From Sphingobacteriales bacterium (GTDB taxonomy: Bacteria; Bacteroidota; Bacteroidia; Sphingobacteriales; Sphingobacteriaceae): a stretch of DNA of 64,000 nt. Made by a program: the position numbers and the translations under genes. Positions 43,195-53,048 of this stretch are shown one piece after another (the stretch's first letter is position 1; each line of letters starts with the position of its first letter). Below the pieces are notes generated by a model, which saw nothing but the letters and a program-made list of their open reading frames with translations, did not search any database and had not been told where the DNA came from. The stretch spans positions 94,327-158,326 of the forward strand of contig JAQBOG010000035.1 of the NCBI GenBank assembly GCA_028288165.1. Direction: 5' to 3'.

Positions 43195-45792
43195 TTACAT
43201 ACCTCCGGAGCCACCTTGGCCGTTACTATCACCTTGTTTTAAATCATCGTTATTAATACCTTTCTTTTTCTTAGGTATTTGTTGACCGTAGTTCATTTTA
43301 CCAAAGTTCCAGGTAAAGTTTACTCCTACCGAGCGGATTGGTACAGCAAATTGACTGCTTTGAGTGATAGCGCCGCTATTAATTTTGGTTTGGAAAATAA
43401 GGTTGTCACTAAAAGGCTGAACCACATTTAAACCGATGGTTCCTTTTTTCTTCAAAATCTCTTTCTTCATCCCGATGTTCCAAATACTAAATGAAGGATT
43501 TTGACCTTGGAAAGTACGACGAGGTGAATTTTGAACCATGAATGTTTCAGCAGCAAAGCCACCCGGCAATTTTACACCACCACTTAAAAACACATTGTAT
43601 TGTAAGTACGTGTTTGTGTTTGCATTAGCGTCGCTTTGAAATGCACTGATAACTTGGGGCTTATAAGTAAATAAGTTTACACTTCCTCTTAAAGTAACAA
43701 TCTTTGCTAACGTAACAGATCCGAATAGACTGCTACCTATAGAATTATTCTTCCCAATATTAGCATATTGTGTACGAGATACATTTCTTGTACTGGATAC
43801 TCCTTGGTTGTCAACGCTGGTGAAGGGCACTGAAGAAATATAGCTCTCAATGATATCATCTGTATGTCTGTAATAAACAGACGCATTTATAACAGAACCT
43901 TTTATGAAAGCAGAGTAATTTAAGTCAAGCGTTTGTGCTGTTTCTGGAGATAATTCTGGGTTGCCTTGTGATTGGCTTGATAAATCGCTAGTGTTTAGAA
44001 ACGGATTTAAGAATTGAATACTAGGACGTTGGATTCTTTTAGTGTAGCTCAATTTTACTGTATGACCATTCTTTAGACTTTTAGAAATTGCCACATTTGG
44101 TATAAAGCTTATATAATTTTGGTTAAAGGGTTGTAAACCTAACTCAACATTGTTTGATTTCCCGCTTATAAAAGTATTTTCTAATCGCAATCCAGTTTGC
44201 AAACTAAACCCGCCTTTTAACGCTGCTGTTAAAACTCCGTATCCAGAATATACATTTTGATTGTAAGAATATTTGTTAGATGTACTATCATTTAATGCAT
44301 ATGCGCCAGAGCTGTTCGGATTAAAGAAATCATACGTACTGTTGATGTTTCTAAAAATTCCTTTTGTACCTGTTTCTAATTTTAAAACTTTGTTAATGGG
44401 TAAGGTATAATCTAATTGTACAGTGTATTCATTGTTTTTAGCCAAATTCGCTGCTATTTGATCTCGTCCAAAAGAAGTGTTTGTATAGTCGGATGAGTAA
44501 TCAATATCCGCATTACTATGGCTCCATTGTCCGGCCAATGTTATTTCAGCACCTTCTTTTTTGAACTTGTGTGTGTAATCTGAGTTCCAATCAAAATTTC
44601 CCATCGCATTTTTATTGCTGGTGATAGAAGAGTAGTTAGACGTAGCTAAACCGGGAGTGATATTAGAACTTACCGAAGTTCCCGAATTTTTGAAGGCACC
44701 TGATCTTAAATTAATGGAAGATGAAATGCTATTAAAATTATTAATGTCATATCCCAAAGTGGCAGAACCCATAATGAATTGTCTATTCGATTCGTTCTGG
44801 CCGTTTGTAGAAGAGGAAGCACCAGTTTCTGAATTTTGGAAGGCAAAAGAATTGGTAGTTTTATTTGGCCATCCGGAGTTAACACCCACGTTTCCTGATA
44901 AGCTTAAACGGTTTTTGTTAATATTTAAGTTCAGATTTGTATTATTCTGACGAGTACCTAAGCCTCCACTTATTGAACCGCTTACGCCTGATACATTTTT
45001 CTTTTTAGTGACAATATTGATGATTCCTGCAGAGCCTTCCGCATCATACTTTGCCGATGGAGACGTAATCACTTCCACATTTTTTATTTGATCAGCAGGC
45101 ATTGATTTTAAAATATCAGCTGCATTGCTGGCCATTGCACCAGAAGGTTTTCCATTAATTAAAATCTTCACATTTTGGCTTCCGCGAAGGGATACATTTC
45201 CATCCACATCAAGAGATATCATGGGCACTTTTCTCAAAACATCGCTTGCGTTTCCGCCGGCAGAGGTAATATCTTTTTCGGCGTTAAAAACCAGCTTATC
45301 AATTTTGTTTTCGATTAATGCTTGCTGACCAACTACCACAACTTCGTTCAAACTTCTGGCACCTGCAGAAACAATGATGCTACCCACGTTGTTGTCTGGT
45401 TTAGATAAAGTAGTAGTTACAGGCTCGATGGTTTTTGTAGGATACCCGATATAAGTAATGGTTAAAGTATAAGTACCTGTAGCAACTTCATTCAGTTTGA
45501 AACCACCTTTCTCATCCGTTAAGGAACCCGTAATAGGTACCTTACTACCTTTACGATAAAGAGTTACCGTAGCATAGTCAAGTGGTTTGTTGGTAAGTGA
45601 ATCAATCACTTTTCCAGAAATTGCTCCCTTAATAGCAGGGGCACTTCCACCTCCTGGAAATTGCGCACTTGCAAAACCAGCATATAACATGCAACTAATG
45701 AAAAGTAAACTAAAAATTAGCTTTCCTTTTAGTGTTAGTGAGGCGGTATTTAATTGACGTTTAACTTTTACAATCGTTTCCATTTGAATCAT
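43195..45792 (-). CDS. TonB-dependent-receptor-like outer membrane beta-barrel protein
   Basis: The frame can open at TTG 45810; ATG 45792 gives 865 residues, and ATG 45783 is also possible. A signal region LIFSLLFISCMLYAGFASAQ precedes a CarboxypepD_reg-like domain (GAISGKVIDSLTNKPLDYATVTLY). The plug follows (ASDVLRKVPMISLDVDGNVSLRG, VEVITSPSAKYDAEGSAGIINIV, quoted in part). The C-terminal barrel is of the OMP_b-brl_3 type and ends in a Lys-rich then Gly/Asn-rich tail instead of the usual terminal aromatic residue. No SusD partner is adjacent. The divergent LytS/LytTR pair probably controls it. Confidence 0.9.
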   Translation of the reverse strand: MIQMETIVKVKRQLNTASLTLKGKLIFSLLFISCMLYAGFASAQFPGGGSAPAIKGAISGKVIDSLTNKPLDYATVTLYRKGSKVPITGSLTDEKGGFKLNEVATGTYTLTITYIGYPTKTIEPVTTTLSKPDNNVGSIIVSAGARSLNEVVVVGQQALIENKIDKLVFNAEKDITSAGGNASDVLRKVPMISLDVDGNVSLRGSQNVKILINGKPSGAMASNAADILKSMPADQIKNVEVITSPSAKYDAEGSAGIINIVTKKKNVSGVSGSISGGLGTRQNNTNLNLNINKNRLSLSGNVGVNSGWPNKTTNSFAFQNSETGASSSTNGQNESNRQFIMGSATLGYDINNFNSISSSINLRSGAFKNSGTSVSSNITPGLATSNYSSITSNKNAMGNFDWNSDYTHKFKKEGAEITLAGQWSHSNADIDYSSDYTNTSFGRDQIAANLAKNNEYTVQLDYTLPINKVLKLETGTKGIFRNINSTYDFFNPNSSGAYALNDSTSNKYSYNQNVYSGYGVLTAALKGGFSLQTGLRLENTFISGKSNNVELGLQPFNQNYISFIPNVAISKSLKNGHTVKLSYTKRIQRPSIQFLNPFLNTSDLSSQSQGNPELSPETAQTLDLNYSAFIKGSVINASVYYRHTDDIIESYISSVPFTSVDNQGVSSTRNVSRTQYANIGKNNSIGSSLFGSVTLAKIVTLRGSVNLFTYKPQVISAFQSDANANTNTYLQYNVFLSGGVKLPGGFAAETFMVQNSPRRTFQGQNPSFSIWNIGMKKEILKKKGTIGLNVVQPFSDNLIFQTKINSGAITQSSQFAVPIRSVGVNFTWNFGKMNYGQQIPKKKKGINNDDLKQGDSNGQGGSGGM

Positions 45793-45954
45793 CTTTTTAA
45801 GAATGATCAAATAAACAAGCTATAATTTTCGAAAAAAAATGCAATAGATGTATGGGGAAAAACTACCGTTAGAAAGGCTTATTGACCCGATGGGATATTT
45901 TCAGCCGGCTTTATTTTGAAAGAAACGAAACCATCGATTGTAATTGGCAACTCG

Positions 45955-45967
45955 TCGTTTAAAACGA
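45955..45967. promoter_or_regulatory. Palindrome upstream of the LytS/LytTR pair
   Basis: TCGTTT-A-AAACGA is a perfect 6-bp inverted repeat 68 bp before the kinase ATG and 163 bp from the divergent receptor gene. A TCGTCGTT motif preceding it is repeated at about 42173, upstream of the 7TM kinase. It could be a binding site of the LytTR regulator. Confidence 0.35.
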
Positions 45968-46034
45968 TCTATACATGGATTGGTAATCGTATAACTAAAA
46001 ATACAATGTAAATTAGAAGGATTATAAACGAAAA

Positions 46035-47093
46035 ATGAGATTATTCACAAGCATCAGAAACAGTTCATACATTGTAAACCTGCTATTATTTCTGGGTCTA
46101 ATACTGTTTTTGCTTCAGCCATTAAGTTGGCATTTGCAATTACCAACCGAGTTCTGGATTCGGCAAGTAGGATTATTGTTTTTATGGATTGGCTTATTCT
46201 ATCTTGTTTCTAAAGTTTTAGTACCGTTCTTACTATTCAAAAATAGAGAGCCTGCATTTTTTGTTTTTTTTATTGGCTCTTTACTCTTAACGGTAATTTT
46301 TAGCAAGGTCCTGGAAATATCTATCAACTATTATGATGCGATGACAGCTGCAATAAAACCAATATTTAAGCACTTCCCAAAACAAAGTATTTTCTCTATT
46401 GACGCTTTTATGGTTTTCACAACCGTACTAATTGGCGGAATTAGCGCATGCATAGAGATTGTTAAAAAGTGGTATACTGATAATGCATCGCGGCTTCAAT
46501 TAGAACAAGAAAAAACCGCCAGCGAATTAGCCTTTTTAAAAGCGCAAATCAATCCGCACTTTTTTTTCAATACCTTAAATAACATTTATTCGCTTAACCG
46601 GATCAATGCTGAAAAGGCAGGAGATGCCATTTATACCTTGTCGCACATGATGAGATACGTTTTATACGAAACTCACAAAGACACCACTGTTAAAAAAGAG
46701 GTTCAATTTATAGATGATTATATCAAGCTCATGCAGCTTCGCCTTACCAGGAAGGTTCAAATCATATTCAACAAACCAGAGACTAATTTGCATCATAATA
46801 TTGCGCCTATGCTTTTTCTGCCGTATGTAGAAAATGCATTTAAGCACGGATTGAGCCCAACAGATAATACCACTATATTGATAAACATCTCATCTACCGA
46901 TTCATCTGTTTGCATGGAAGTGCGTAATACCATTGTAGAGCATCAGAGCCCAATTATGGAAGAAAGTAACGGCATTGGACTTGTTAATACTAAAAGAAGA
47001 TTAGACCTCATGTATCCTGGAAAACACGAGTTAACGATCGATACTCATACACCCGAAAACGAATATTTAGTGCAACTTAAATTAAACTTTTGA
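46035..47093 (+). CDS. LytS-type sensor histidine kinase
   Basis: This 352-residue kinase has four hydrophobic helices in the first 140 residues, then the His_kinase domain: ASELAFLKAQINPHFFFNTLNN with the conserved His, SHMMRYVLYET, and an ATPase part with PYVENAFKHGL and NGIGLVNTKRRL. This is the classic LytS/YehU-type pairing kinase. It overlaps the response regulator gene by 4 bp. Confidence 0.95.
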   Translation: MRLFTSIRNSSYIVNLLLFLGLILFLLQPLSWHLQLPTEFWIRQVGLLFLWIGLFYLVSKVLVPFLLFKNREPAFFVFFIGSLLLTVIFSKVLEISINYYDAMTAAIKPIFKHFPKQSIFSIDAFMVFTTVLIGGISACIEIVKKWYTDNASRLQLEQEKTASELAFLKAQINPHFFFNTLNNIYSLNRINAEKAGDAIYTLSHMMRYVLYETHKDTTVKKEVQFIDDYIKLMQLRLTRKVQIIFNKPETNLHHNIAPMLFLPYVENAFKHGLSPTDNTTILINISSTDSSVCMEVRNTIVEHQSPIMEESNGIGLVNTKRRLDLMYPGKHELTIDTHTPENEYLVQLKLNF

Positions 47094-47842
47094 TGATTAT
47101 AAATAGTATTGCGGTAGATGATGAACCGCTGGCACTTGATTTAACAGTGACTTACATCAATCAAACTCCGTTTTTGAATTTAGTTGGGAGTTTTACCAGT
47201 GCGATAGATGCGCTTACTTTTCTTCATGAAAATGCAGTTGATTTGATTTTTTTAGATATCAGCATGCCTGGCTTAAACGGCATGGAACTAGCAAGAATTA
47301 TTAATACAAATAAGCAAGAAAGGCCACGCAAAATAATTTTTACCACGGCATTTAATCAGTATGCACTAGAAGGATACCAGGTAAGTGCACTTGATTATTT
47401 ACTTAAACCATATAATTATGTCGATTTTCTGAACGCAGCAAATAAAGCATTGCAGTTTTATGAATTGATTGCAAAAGAAGCTCCGGTTAACTCAGAATTG
47501 CCTGTTTCGGCATCTGCTCAGGACGAATACTTATATGTAAAAGTAGAGTATCAATACATTAAATTGTTTTTGAAAGACATTTTATATGTAGAAAGCCTGG
47601 GCGATTACATCAAGTTTCATTTAGTGAACACCGCTAAACCTGTAATGTCATTAATGACGCTGAAATCCTTAGAAGAAAAAATTCCTGCTAGTCAATTCAT
47701 GCGAATTCACCGCTCATTTATAATAGCACTTGATAAAATTGATGCGGTAACAAAAAACTCCGTCCAAATCGGTAAAATGATTATTAATGTAACTGATCAA
47801 TACAAAGAATCATTTAACCAGTATTTGAAAAAATGGATTTGA
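47090..47842 (+). CDS. LytTR-family response regulator
   Basis: This 250-residue protein has a receiver with Asp56 in LIFLDISMPGLNG and a KPYNY motif after the Lys, followed by a LytTR DNA-binding domain (about 145-250; YLYVKVEYQYIKLFLKDILYVESLGDYIKFHL, SQFMRIHRSFII). The ATGA overlap with the kinase indicates translational coupling. Likely targets are its own promoter and the divergent beta-barrel gene. Confidence 0.96.
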   Translation: MMIINSIAVDDEPLALDLTVTYINQTPFLNLVGSFTSAIDALTFLHENAVDLIFLDISMPGLNGMELARIINTNKQERPRKIIFTTAFNQYALEGYQVSALDYLLKPYNYVDFLNAANKALQFYELIAKEAPVNSELPVSASAQDEYLYVKVEYQYIKLFLKDILYVESLGDYIKFHLVNTAKPVMSLMTLKSLEEKIPASQFMRIHRSFIIALDKIDAVTKNSVQIGKMIINVTDQYKESFNQYLKKWI

Positions 47843-47930
47843 TGAGTAGAGAGTAATTTCTACTAGAAAACGTAAAGGTTTAAGGATACCTTGGAGAGGA
47901 ATTTAATTTTAATAAAGCATTAAGCACTAT

Positions 47931-47974
47931 CTTAAATAGCAAAAGCCTCCAAGTGGAGGCTTTTGCTATTTAAG
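47931..47974. terminator. Bidirectional terminator with a 20-bp perfect stem
   Basis: Bases 47931-47950 are the exact reverse complement of 47955-47974, with a 4-base loop. It sits between the convergent LytTR and YtxH genes. The A-rich and T-rich arms allow termination in both directions. Confidence 0.85.
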
Positions 47975-47977
47975 AAT

Positions 47978-48331
47978 TTATATAGATGCAATTGTTGAAT
48001 CATCTTCAGTAACAGCATTCCCAAACGATGAGTCTTCTCTAGATGATTTTTTGAAAGATCCGACTGCTTTATCTTTTAATTGTGCTAATTGATCAGCTCC
48101 TGCTTTTGCTTTTTCAGAGATGGTTCCACCTAAGTCTTTTGCAGATTCTGCAATAGAGTTACGGGTATCTCTTCCGCTTTCTGGAGCAAATAAAATACCT
48201 AGTATTAATCCGGTTGCTACACCTACAACTGCACCTAAAATAAGTTTCGTAGTATTACTTGAGCTATCAGTTGTATGGATATCCTTAATTAAGGATTCGG
48301 TTTCTTTTAACAGTTTTTTGTATGATTTCAT
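47978..48331 (-). CDS. YtxH-domain protein
   Basis: The 117-residue protein has a glycine-rich membrane helix (LILGAVVGVATGLILGILFAP, about 29-49) followed by ESGRDTRNSIAESAKDL, the YtxH family signature, and an amphipathic helix. These small stress-associated proteins probably attach to the inner membrane. It stands alone. Confidence 0.92.
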   Translation of the reverse strand: MKSYKKLLKETESLIKDIHTTDSSSNTTKLILGAVVGVATGLILGILFAPESGRDTRNSIAESAKDLGGTISEKAKAGADQLAQLKDKAVGSFKKSSREDSSFGNAVTEDDSTIASI

Positions 48332-48493
48332 GGTTTAAATGTTTAAGATTTGTTTTAAACTAAAGTGTTTTATCAATTATAGTGCCTGACAGTAGCCTTT
48401 ATTAAATCATTTAACAATTTTTGGAATTTAATTTTTGTTTAAAGTTCTCATGCCAATTCTTTAAAACAGCATACTATCAGCATGCTAGATTTT

Positions 48494-48585
48494 GCGTGAG
48501 GGATTGAAGAGGAAAGCCCGGAATCTCGATTTCTTAATCGAGATGAGGACTTGAAACGGAAAGCCCGGCCCACCGGGACACGCCC
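48494..48585 (+). repeat. Dispersed palindromic repeat, copy 8 (variant centre)
   Basis: It starts GCGTGAGGGATTGAAG and ends GACACGCCC, but the centre is replaced by ATCTCGATT/AATCGAGAT, an unrelated perfect stem, and GGAAAGCCCGG occurs twice. The ends are kept while the centre has changed. Confidence 0.65.
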
Positions 48586-48602
48586 AAATAAGGATAGAAA
48601 AA

Positions 48603-49838
48603 TTAATTTTTTCGCTTCGAGATTTTGCTTACTCTATAAACCAGAAATATGCAGATAATAGAGAGTATTACGATGACATAACCTAAGGTGTTGTAATGTT
48701 CTAGAGGACTAAACTTGTTCTTTTGGACCACAATCATGCCTCCAATAGCAGCGGCAACTCCTCCGGCAATTTGCTGTAAGGAAGAATTGATACTCATAAA
48801 AGCTCCACGATCTTGCATTTGAGGCAAGGCAGAGGTAAGCGCCATGGAAGGAACCATGCGGCTCATGATGCCAATCATAAAGCAAATGTTCATGATTAAA
48901 ACCAACCAAAATGGTACTGGGGTGAGATTGGTGTAGATAACTACCATGATAATCATCCAGATGGATGCGATGGCAAAAATCTTAAACTTATCTATCTGAT
49001 CACTCAACTTTCCAATTACCGGCATAATAACTAATGAACTAACGCCAGATGCCATAAACATCATGGGTAACTGGTGTGTGGTAACGTGAAGATTATTAAT
49101 GGCAAATGCACTTCCCCAGGGCATCATCATAAAACCTCCCAGAGAAAGGAAGGCGGTAGCTAAAAAACCAATTCGGTAATCACGCTGGGCAAGGGTATGA
49201 AATAGATGAGTAATGGCATTGCGATCATTTTTGATGAGTAAATGTTCGGTTATTGGTTTCATTTTAATAAGGATGAAAAGCCAGATAATGGAAGCTAAAC
49301 CGACAATCATTAGAAATGGAACTTGCCATCCCCAGGCATTAGCCAAGTATAAACTTGTCGGGATACCTAAAACCATACTGGCGCCAAATCCCATCTGCAT
49401 AAACCCCATTACACGACCTCGTTGCTCTATCGGAAATAAATCGGCAACAATGGCTAAAGAAATCGACCCGATCACGCCCCCAAATAATCCGGTAACAATT
49501 CTGGCTGCTAATAGCATAGGGTAGGAGGTAGTTAAGCCGCAAAGTAGCGTCCCAATAATAAACCCTACATAAAAAAACAAGAGCAATTTTTTTCGATCAA
49601 ATTTGTCTGCAAAGCCAGCGGTTAATAGTCCGGAAATGCCGGCACTAAACGCATAGCCAGAAACTGCAAAACCAAACTGGCGGGTACTTAAGTCCATGGA
49701 TTTCATGAGCATATCTCCCAAAGGCGACATAACCATAAAATCAAGCACCACGGTAAACTGCGTAAGTGCAAGTAAGACGATGGCAAATATTTGATAGGAT
49801 GTAAATTTCTTTGGAATGGGGAGTGCTTCTGTTTTCAT
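48603..49838 (-). CDS. Major facilitator superfamily efflux transporter
   Basis: The 411-residue protein has about 12 hydrophobic helices and the MFS motif A region GFADKFDRKKLLLFFYVGF, with FPIEQRGRVMGFMQMGFGASMV in the middle. It resembles AraJ/arabinose-type drug efflux proteins. It is the last gene of an operon started by a TetR regulator, which suggests an exported toxic compound as inducer. The substrate is not predictable. Confidence 0.92.
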   Translation of the reverse strand: MKTEALPIPKKFTSYQIFAIVLLALTQFTVVLDFMVMSPLGDMLMKSMDLSTRQFGFAVSGYAFSAGISGLLTAGFADKFDRKKLLLFFYVGFIIGTLLCGLTTSYPMLLAARIVTGLFGGVIGSISLAIVADLFPIEQRGRVMGFMQMGFGASMVLGIPTSLYLANAWGWQVPFLMIVGLASIIWLFILIKMKPITEHLLIKNDRNAITHLFHTLAQRDYRIGFLATAFLSLGGFMMMPWGSAFAINNLHVTTHQLPMMFMASGVSSLVIMPVIGKLSDQIDKFKIFAIASIWMIIMVVIYTNLTPVPFWLVLIMNICFMIGIMSRMVPSMALTSALPQMQDRGAFMSINSSLQQIAGGVAAAIGGMIVVQKNKFSPLEHYNTLGYVIVILSIICIFLVYRVSKISKRKN

Positions 49839-49848
49839 TTGAAATTAA

Positions 49849-50055
49849 TTAATCAGCTAATTCTTCACAGCAATAGCCTGCTTTTTGTATGATTGATATG
49901 ACTGCCTCGCTATCAAGAGTATGTGATTCAATTCTTAGTATCTTATCGCAATCGTCTAAATCAATATTCCAACTATTGATTAATGCTGATTGATTGAGCG
50001 GCAAGCTGACTACTTTAACATCTTTTTTGTATTGGATATTCGTTTTAAAAACCAT
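49849..50055 (-). CDS. Small HMA-like hypothetical protein
   Basis: The frame opens at 50124, but the internal ATG 50055 gives MVFKTNIQYKKDVKVVSL, the typical opening of a small Bacteroidota family, for 68 residues. The fold pattern (beta strand, WNIDLDDCDKILRIES, then AVISIIQKAGYCCEELAD) is like heavy-metal-associated domains, but the CxxC metal site is absent. It lies between tetR and the MFS gene, 10 bp before the latter. Metal binding should not be assumed. Confidence 0.65.
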   Translation of the reverse strand: MVFKTNIQYKKDVKVVSLPLNQSALINSWNIDLDDCDKILRIESHTLDSEAVISIIQKAGYCCEELAD

Positions 50056-50139
50056 GATATACACCCTTTTCTCTGAAATTGATTTAGAAAAAACGTCGTT
50101 TACTGAACTAATTAATATATCCATATTGATAGTGCTTAA

Positions 50140-50730
50140 TTAAGGTTTTAAGGCCTTTATAACTAAATTTAAAGTAGCATCCATAATCTCTTCAGAAAAT
50201 GAAAATTTCTTTCCGCCAACACTTGTACCACTGATATGAAATTTTACAAGATTGTATAGTGGTGCATAGGCTATTGACCAAAACACCTCTAAAGGTACTT
50301 TTACCAGCTCGTTCCTATTAATAGCGTTGGTTACAAATTCGCCCATTGCATTTTTGAAACCATGTCCCATCACTTGCAAAAGTTTATCCTGATAGGGGGA
50401 GTTTCTGATCAGCTCCAGGAAAAACATTTGGTCAGGATACTCCATATAATACCTTGCCCGGTTCATCCATTGTACTCGTAATCCTTCGTTAAATGACATT
50501 GCTGAATCAAAGTTGATCATACTAGCTTCTGTCATTTTTGTTAATGCTTGAATATATAGTTGCTGAATTAAATCTTCCTTATCCTTAAAATAGATGTAAA
50601 TAGTAGCAGGGGACACCCCGGCAGCCTTCGCCAGCTTTTGCATGCTAAAGCCATCAAAGCCGCTTTTAACAAACATTTCTAACGCTTTTTGCCGAATATT
50701 CAACTCCTTATTCTCGTCTCTGGTTCGCAT
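50140..50730 (-). CDS. TetR/AcrR-family transcriptional regulator
   Basis: The 196-residue protein has the TetR helix-turn-helix at about 10-55 (ALEMFVKSGFDGFSMQKLAKAAGVSPATIYIYFKDKEDL, quoted in part by its F-x-x-x-G and YxYFxxKxxL features). The rest is the helical ligand and dimer domain. It begins an operon with the HMA-like and MFS genes, so it probably represses them until a substrate binds. Confidence 0.95.
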   Translation of the reverse strand: MRTRDENKELNIRQKALEMFVKSGFDGFSMQKLAKAAGVSPATIYIYFKDKEDLIQQLYIQALTKMTEASMINFDSAMSFNEGLRVQWMNRARYYMEYPDQMFFLELIRNSPYQDKLLQVMGHGFKNAMGEFVTNAINRNELVKVPLEVFWSIAYAPLYNLVKFHISGTSVGGKKFSFSEEIMDATLNLVIKALKP

Positions 50731-50746
50731 TTATAAAACAAATATA

Positions 50747-50760
50747 AATAAACGTTCATT
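50747..50760. promoter_or_regulatory. Likely TetR operator
   Basis: AATAAACGTTCATT is a 14-bp palindrome with one mismatched pair, centred on CG, 17 bp upstream of the tetR ATG. Similar ACGTTCATT half-sites are common for AcrR-like repressors. Autoregulation is inferred. Confidence 0.45.
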
Positions 50761-50838
50761 CATTTATGGAATGTTTTTTTGATTTTTACGTGTCCAATAA
50801 TAGATTAAATTTAACTCAGGAATATTTTAGTGGAAAGG

Positions 50839-51315
50839 TCAATCTTTCTCTAAAACCTCGGCGGCCTCTACGTTACCTTGCTGTACGGCTAAATCAAGTG
50901 CGGTAAGGCCGCGGTTTTCACGAATGCTTTTATCTGCACCATGTTTAACCATTATTTCTACCAATGCATTTCTACCAAACATCGTCGCAAACATCAGTGC
51001 AGTGCCGCCGTTTCCATGTTGTGCATTTAAATCGGCACCGCGTGAAATTAGCAATTCAGCAATTTCAGGATATCCTTTAAAACAAACCCCCATTAAGGCT
51101 GTATTTCCACCCACATCCTGCGCATTAACATCTGCACCGGCTTCAAGCAAAATTTTGGCTGCTTCGTATTGTTCGTTATAACAAGCAATAATTAGGGGAG
51201 TATAGCCTTTACCATCTTTGAAATTGATGTCGGCTTGTTGATTTATTAACTCGTTTATTACTTGAATATCGCCTGTTCTGGCAGCGTTAATAAGGTCGTT
51301 GTTTATAGTTTCCAT
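50839..51315 (-). CDS. Ankyrin-repeat protein
   Basis: ATG 51315 gives METINNDLINAARTGDIQ, a natural ankyrin start, so 158 residues are preferred over the longer frame from 51402. Four to five ankyrin repeats are visible (GYTPLIIACYNEQYEAAKILLEAGADVNA, NTALMGVCFKGYPEIAELLIS, GTALMFATMFGRNALVEIMVKHG, each quoted in part). No signal peptide. It probably binds another protein in the cytoplasm; the partner is unknown. Confidence 0.93.
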   Translation of the reverse strand: METINNDLINAARTGDIQVINELINQQADINFKDGKGYTPLIIACYNEQYEAAKILLEAGADVNAQDVGGNTALMGVCFKGYPEIAELLISRGADLNAQHGNGGTALMFATMFGRNALVEIMVKHGADKSIRENRGLTALDLAVQQGNVEAAEVLEKD

Positions 51316-51507
51316 AGGTTGATTTGTATGCCTAAAATTAATAGTTTTGTTTGAACGGATCACCCTGTCTTTATACTTTCGTTTATAATAACATTTTAGC
51401 AACGCAACCTTCTAGTATACTTGCGATTTTTTGTCCATATTTCTCAATGTTAGGGCAAATTAGATATATTAGTACCTCCAATTTGGAAACCTGTAACTCA
51501 ATAGTTA

Positions 51508-52842
51508 ATGAAAAGATTTGGTGGATGGATGTTAGTTTTTACAATCCTGTTGAGCCTTGGAGCTTGCAAAAATAAAAATAAGCAACCTGAACTAAGTACT
51601 ACAGATATCACGAAAGTACTAAACGCAATGACCGATATCATGATTCATGATGTCACGAATCCACCCCTAGCTTCCCGGTTTTATTCCTATGCTTTATTGT
51701 CAGGGTACCAAATAATTGCTCAAAACGACTCTTCGTATGCTGGGATGTTATCTCAAATTAATGGGTATTCCAAAATAGAAGAACCAGATAGTGTTGAAGG
51801 TAGCTCTGTATCATTAAGTGCCGTACTTGCCATGTTAGAAACTGCAAAACGGATGCAGCCTACAGGTAAAGATTTAGAAACGTTTAAACAAGCTTTTCTC
51901 GACTCTTGTACTAAAGCTGGTTTTGATGAGGAGGTAATAGACATATCCAATCGTTATGCCCAAAAAGTGAGCACAGCAATGTTGAAGTATGCTAAAGCTG
52001 ATAAATATAACCGTATTAGCAACTACATCAGATACACTCCAGTTGGCAGCGAAGAAACCTGGGCACCAACACCTCCAGGAAATTTTGCTGCAGTAGAGCC
52101 TTATTTTAATACCATCCGATCATTTACCTTAGACACCTGTTCACAGTTTAAACCCAAGCCAGCCGCACAATTTTCCAGAGATAAGAATTCACCATTTTAT
52201 ATAATGATGATGGAAACCTCTGCGGAAGAGGGTAAGAACATGCCTGCAAAACACAAGGAGATTGCTTCATTTTGGGATTGTAATCCCTTTGCACTTCAGG
52301 ATAATGGTCATATGATGATTGGTCTTAAAAAGATTTCGCCCGGGGCACATTGGTTGGGTATAGCAGGTATTGCTTGTAAGCAATCAAAAATTAGTTTTTC
52401 AAAAGCAATCAAAATCCATACAGTGGTAGCCATGGGTTTAATGGATGGATTTATTAGCTGTTGGGATGAGAAATATCGCAGTAATCGTATCAGGCCCGAA
52501 ACAGCCATTCGTTTGTTGAAAGATCCAAACTGGAAACCCCTTTTACAAACGCCACCTTTTCCAGAATATCCAAGCGGGCACTCCACTATTTCGGCTACGT
52601 CGGCCACTATTCTAACACATTTTTTTGGCGGGAATTATAAATACTCTGATACTGTAGAGGAAAGATTTGGACTGCCAGCCCGTGCTTTCAATTCATTCAA
52701 ATCTGCAGCGGCCGAGGCGGCTATTAGCAGATTATATGGAGGCATTCATTACCGTGATGGTGTTGAAAACGGAATGGAACAAGGATTTAAAGTGGGGAAT
52801 TGGGTAATTAGTAAATTAGATAACTCAGAAAGTGCACTTTAA
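51508..52842 (+). CDS. Vanadium-dependent haloperoxidase / PAP2-type lipoprotein
   Basis: The 444-residue protein begins MKRFGGWMLVFTILLSLGAC, a lipobox signal. The C-terminal half has the three phosphate or vanadate-binding motifs: KYRSNRIRPETAI, PEYPSGHSTISA and SRLYGGIHYRDG, including the catalytic His of SGH and the vanadate-ligand-type His. This fold serves acid phosphatases and vanadium haloperoxidases; the length and motif spacing favour the haloperoxidase-like group. It would act outside the inner membrane. Actual halide oxidation is not established by sequence. Confidence 0.9.
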   Translation: MKRFGGWMLVFTILLSLGACKNKNKQPELSTTDITKVLNAMTDIMIHDVTNPPLASRFYSYALLSGYQIIAQNDSSYAGMLSQINGYSKIEEPDSVEGSSVSLSAVLAMLETAKRMQPTGKDLETFKQAFLDSCTKAGFDEEVIDISNRYAQKVSTAMLKYAKADKYNRISNYIRYTPVGSEETWAPTPPGNFAAVEPYFNTIRSFTLDTCSQFKPKPAAQFSRDKNSPFYIMMMETSAEEGKNMPAKHKEIASFWDCNPFALQDNGHMMIGLKKISPGAHWLGIAGIACKQSKISFSKAIKIHTVVAMGLMDGFISCWDEKYRSNRIRPETAIRLLKDPNWKPLLQTPPFPEYPSGHSTISATSATILTHFFGGNYKYSDTVEERFGLPARAFNSFKSAAAEAAISRLYGGIHYRDGVENGMEQGFKVGNWVISKLDNSESAL

Positions 52843-53048
52843 TAGCGATTGTCATCCTTTGCTCTGGTGCTGATAAATGCGTCAGCGGATACTCGGACCG
52901 GCTTTTTCATGCAATCGATTCTAAATAAAATTAATCGATTTATATAATAAATTATTCAACTTCCTAATCTTTTCATTACAACTAATTTGTTATATTCACT
53001 ACCGTGTATATACGCGTTTATTTATTATATATACGTAATTTTTTTTGT

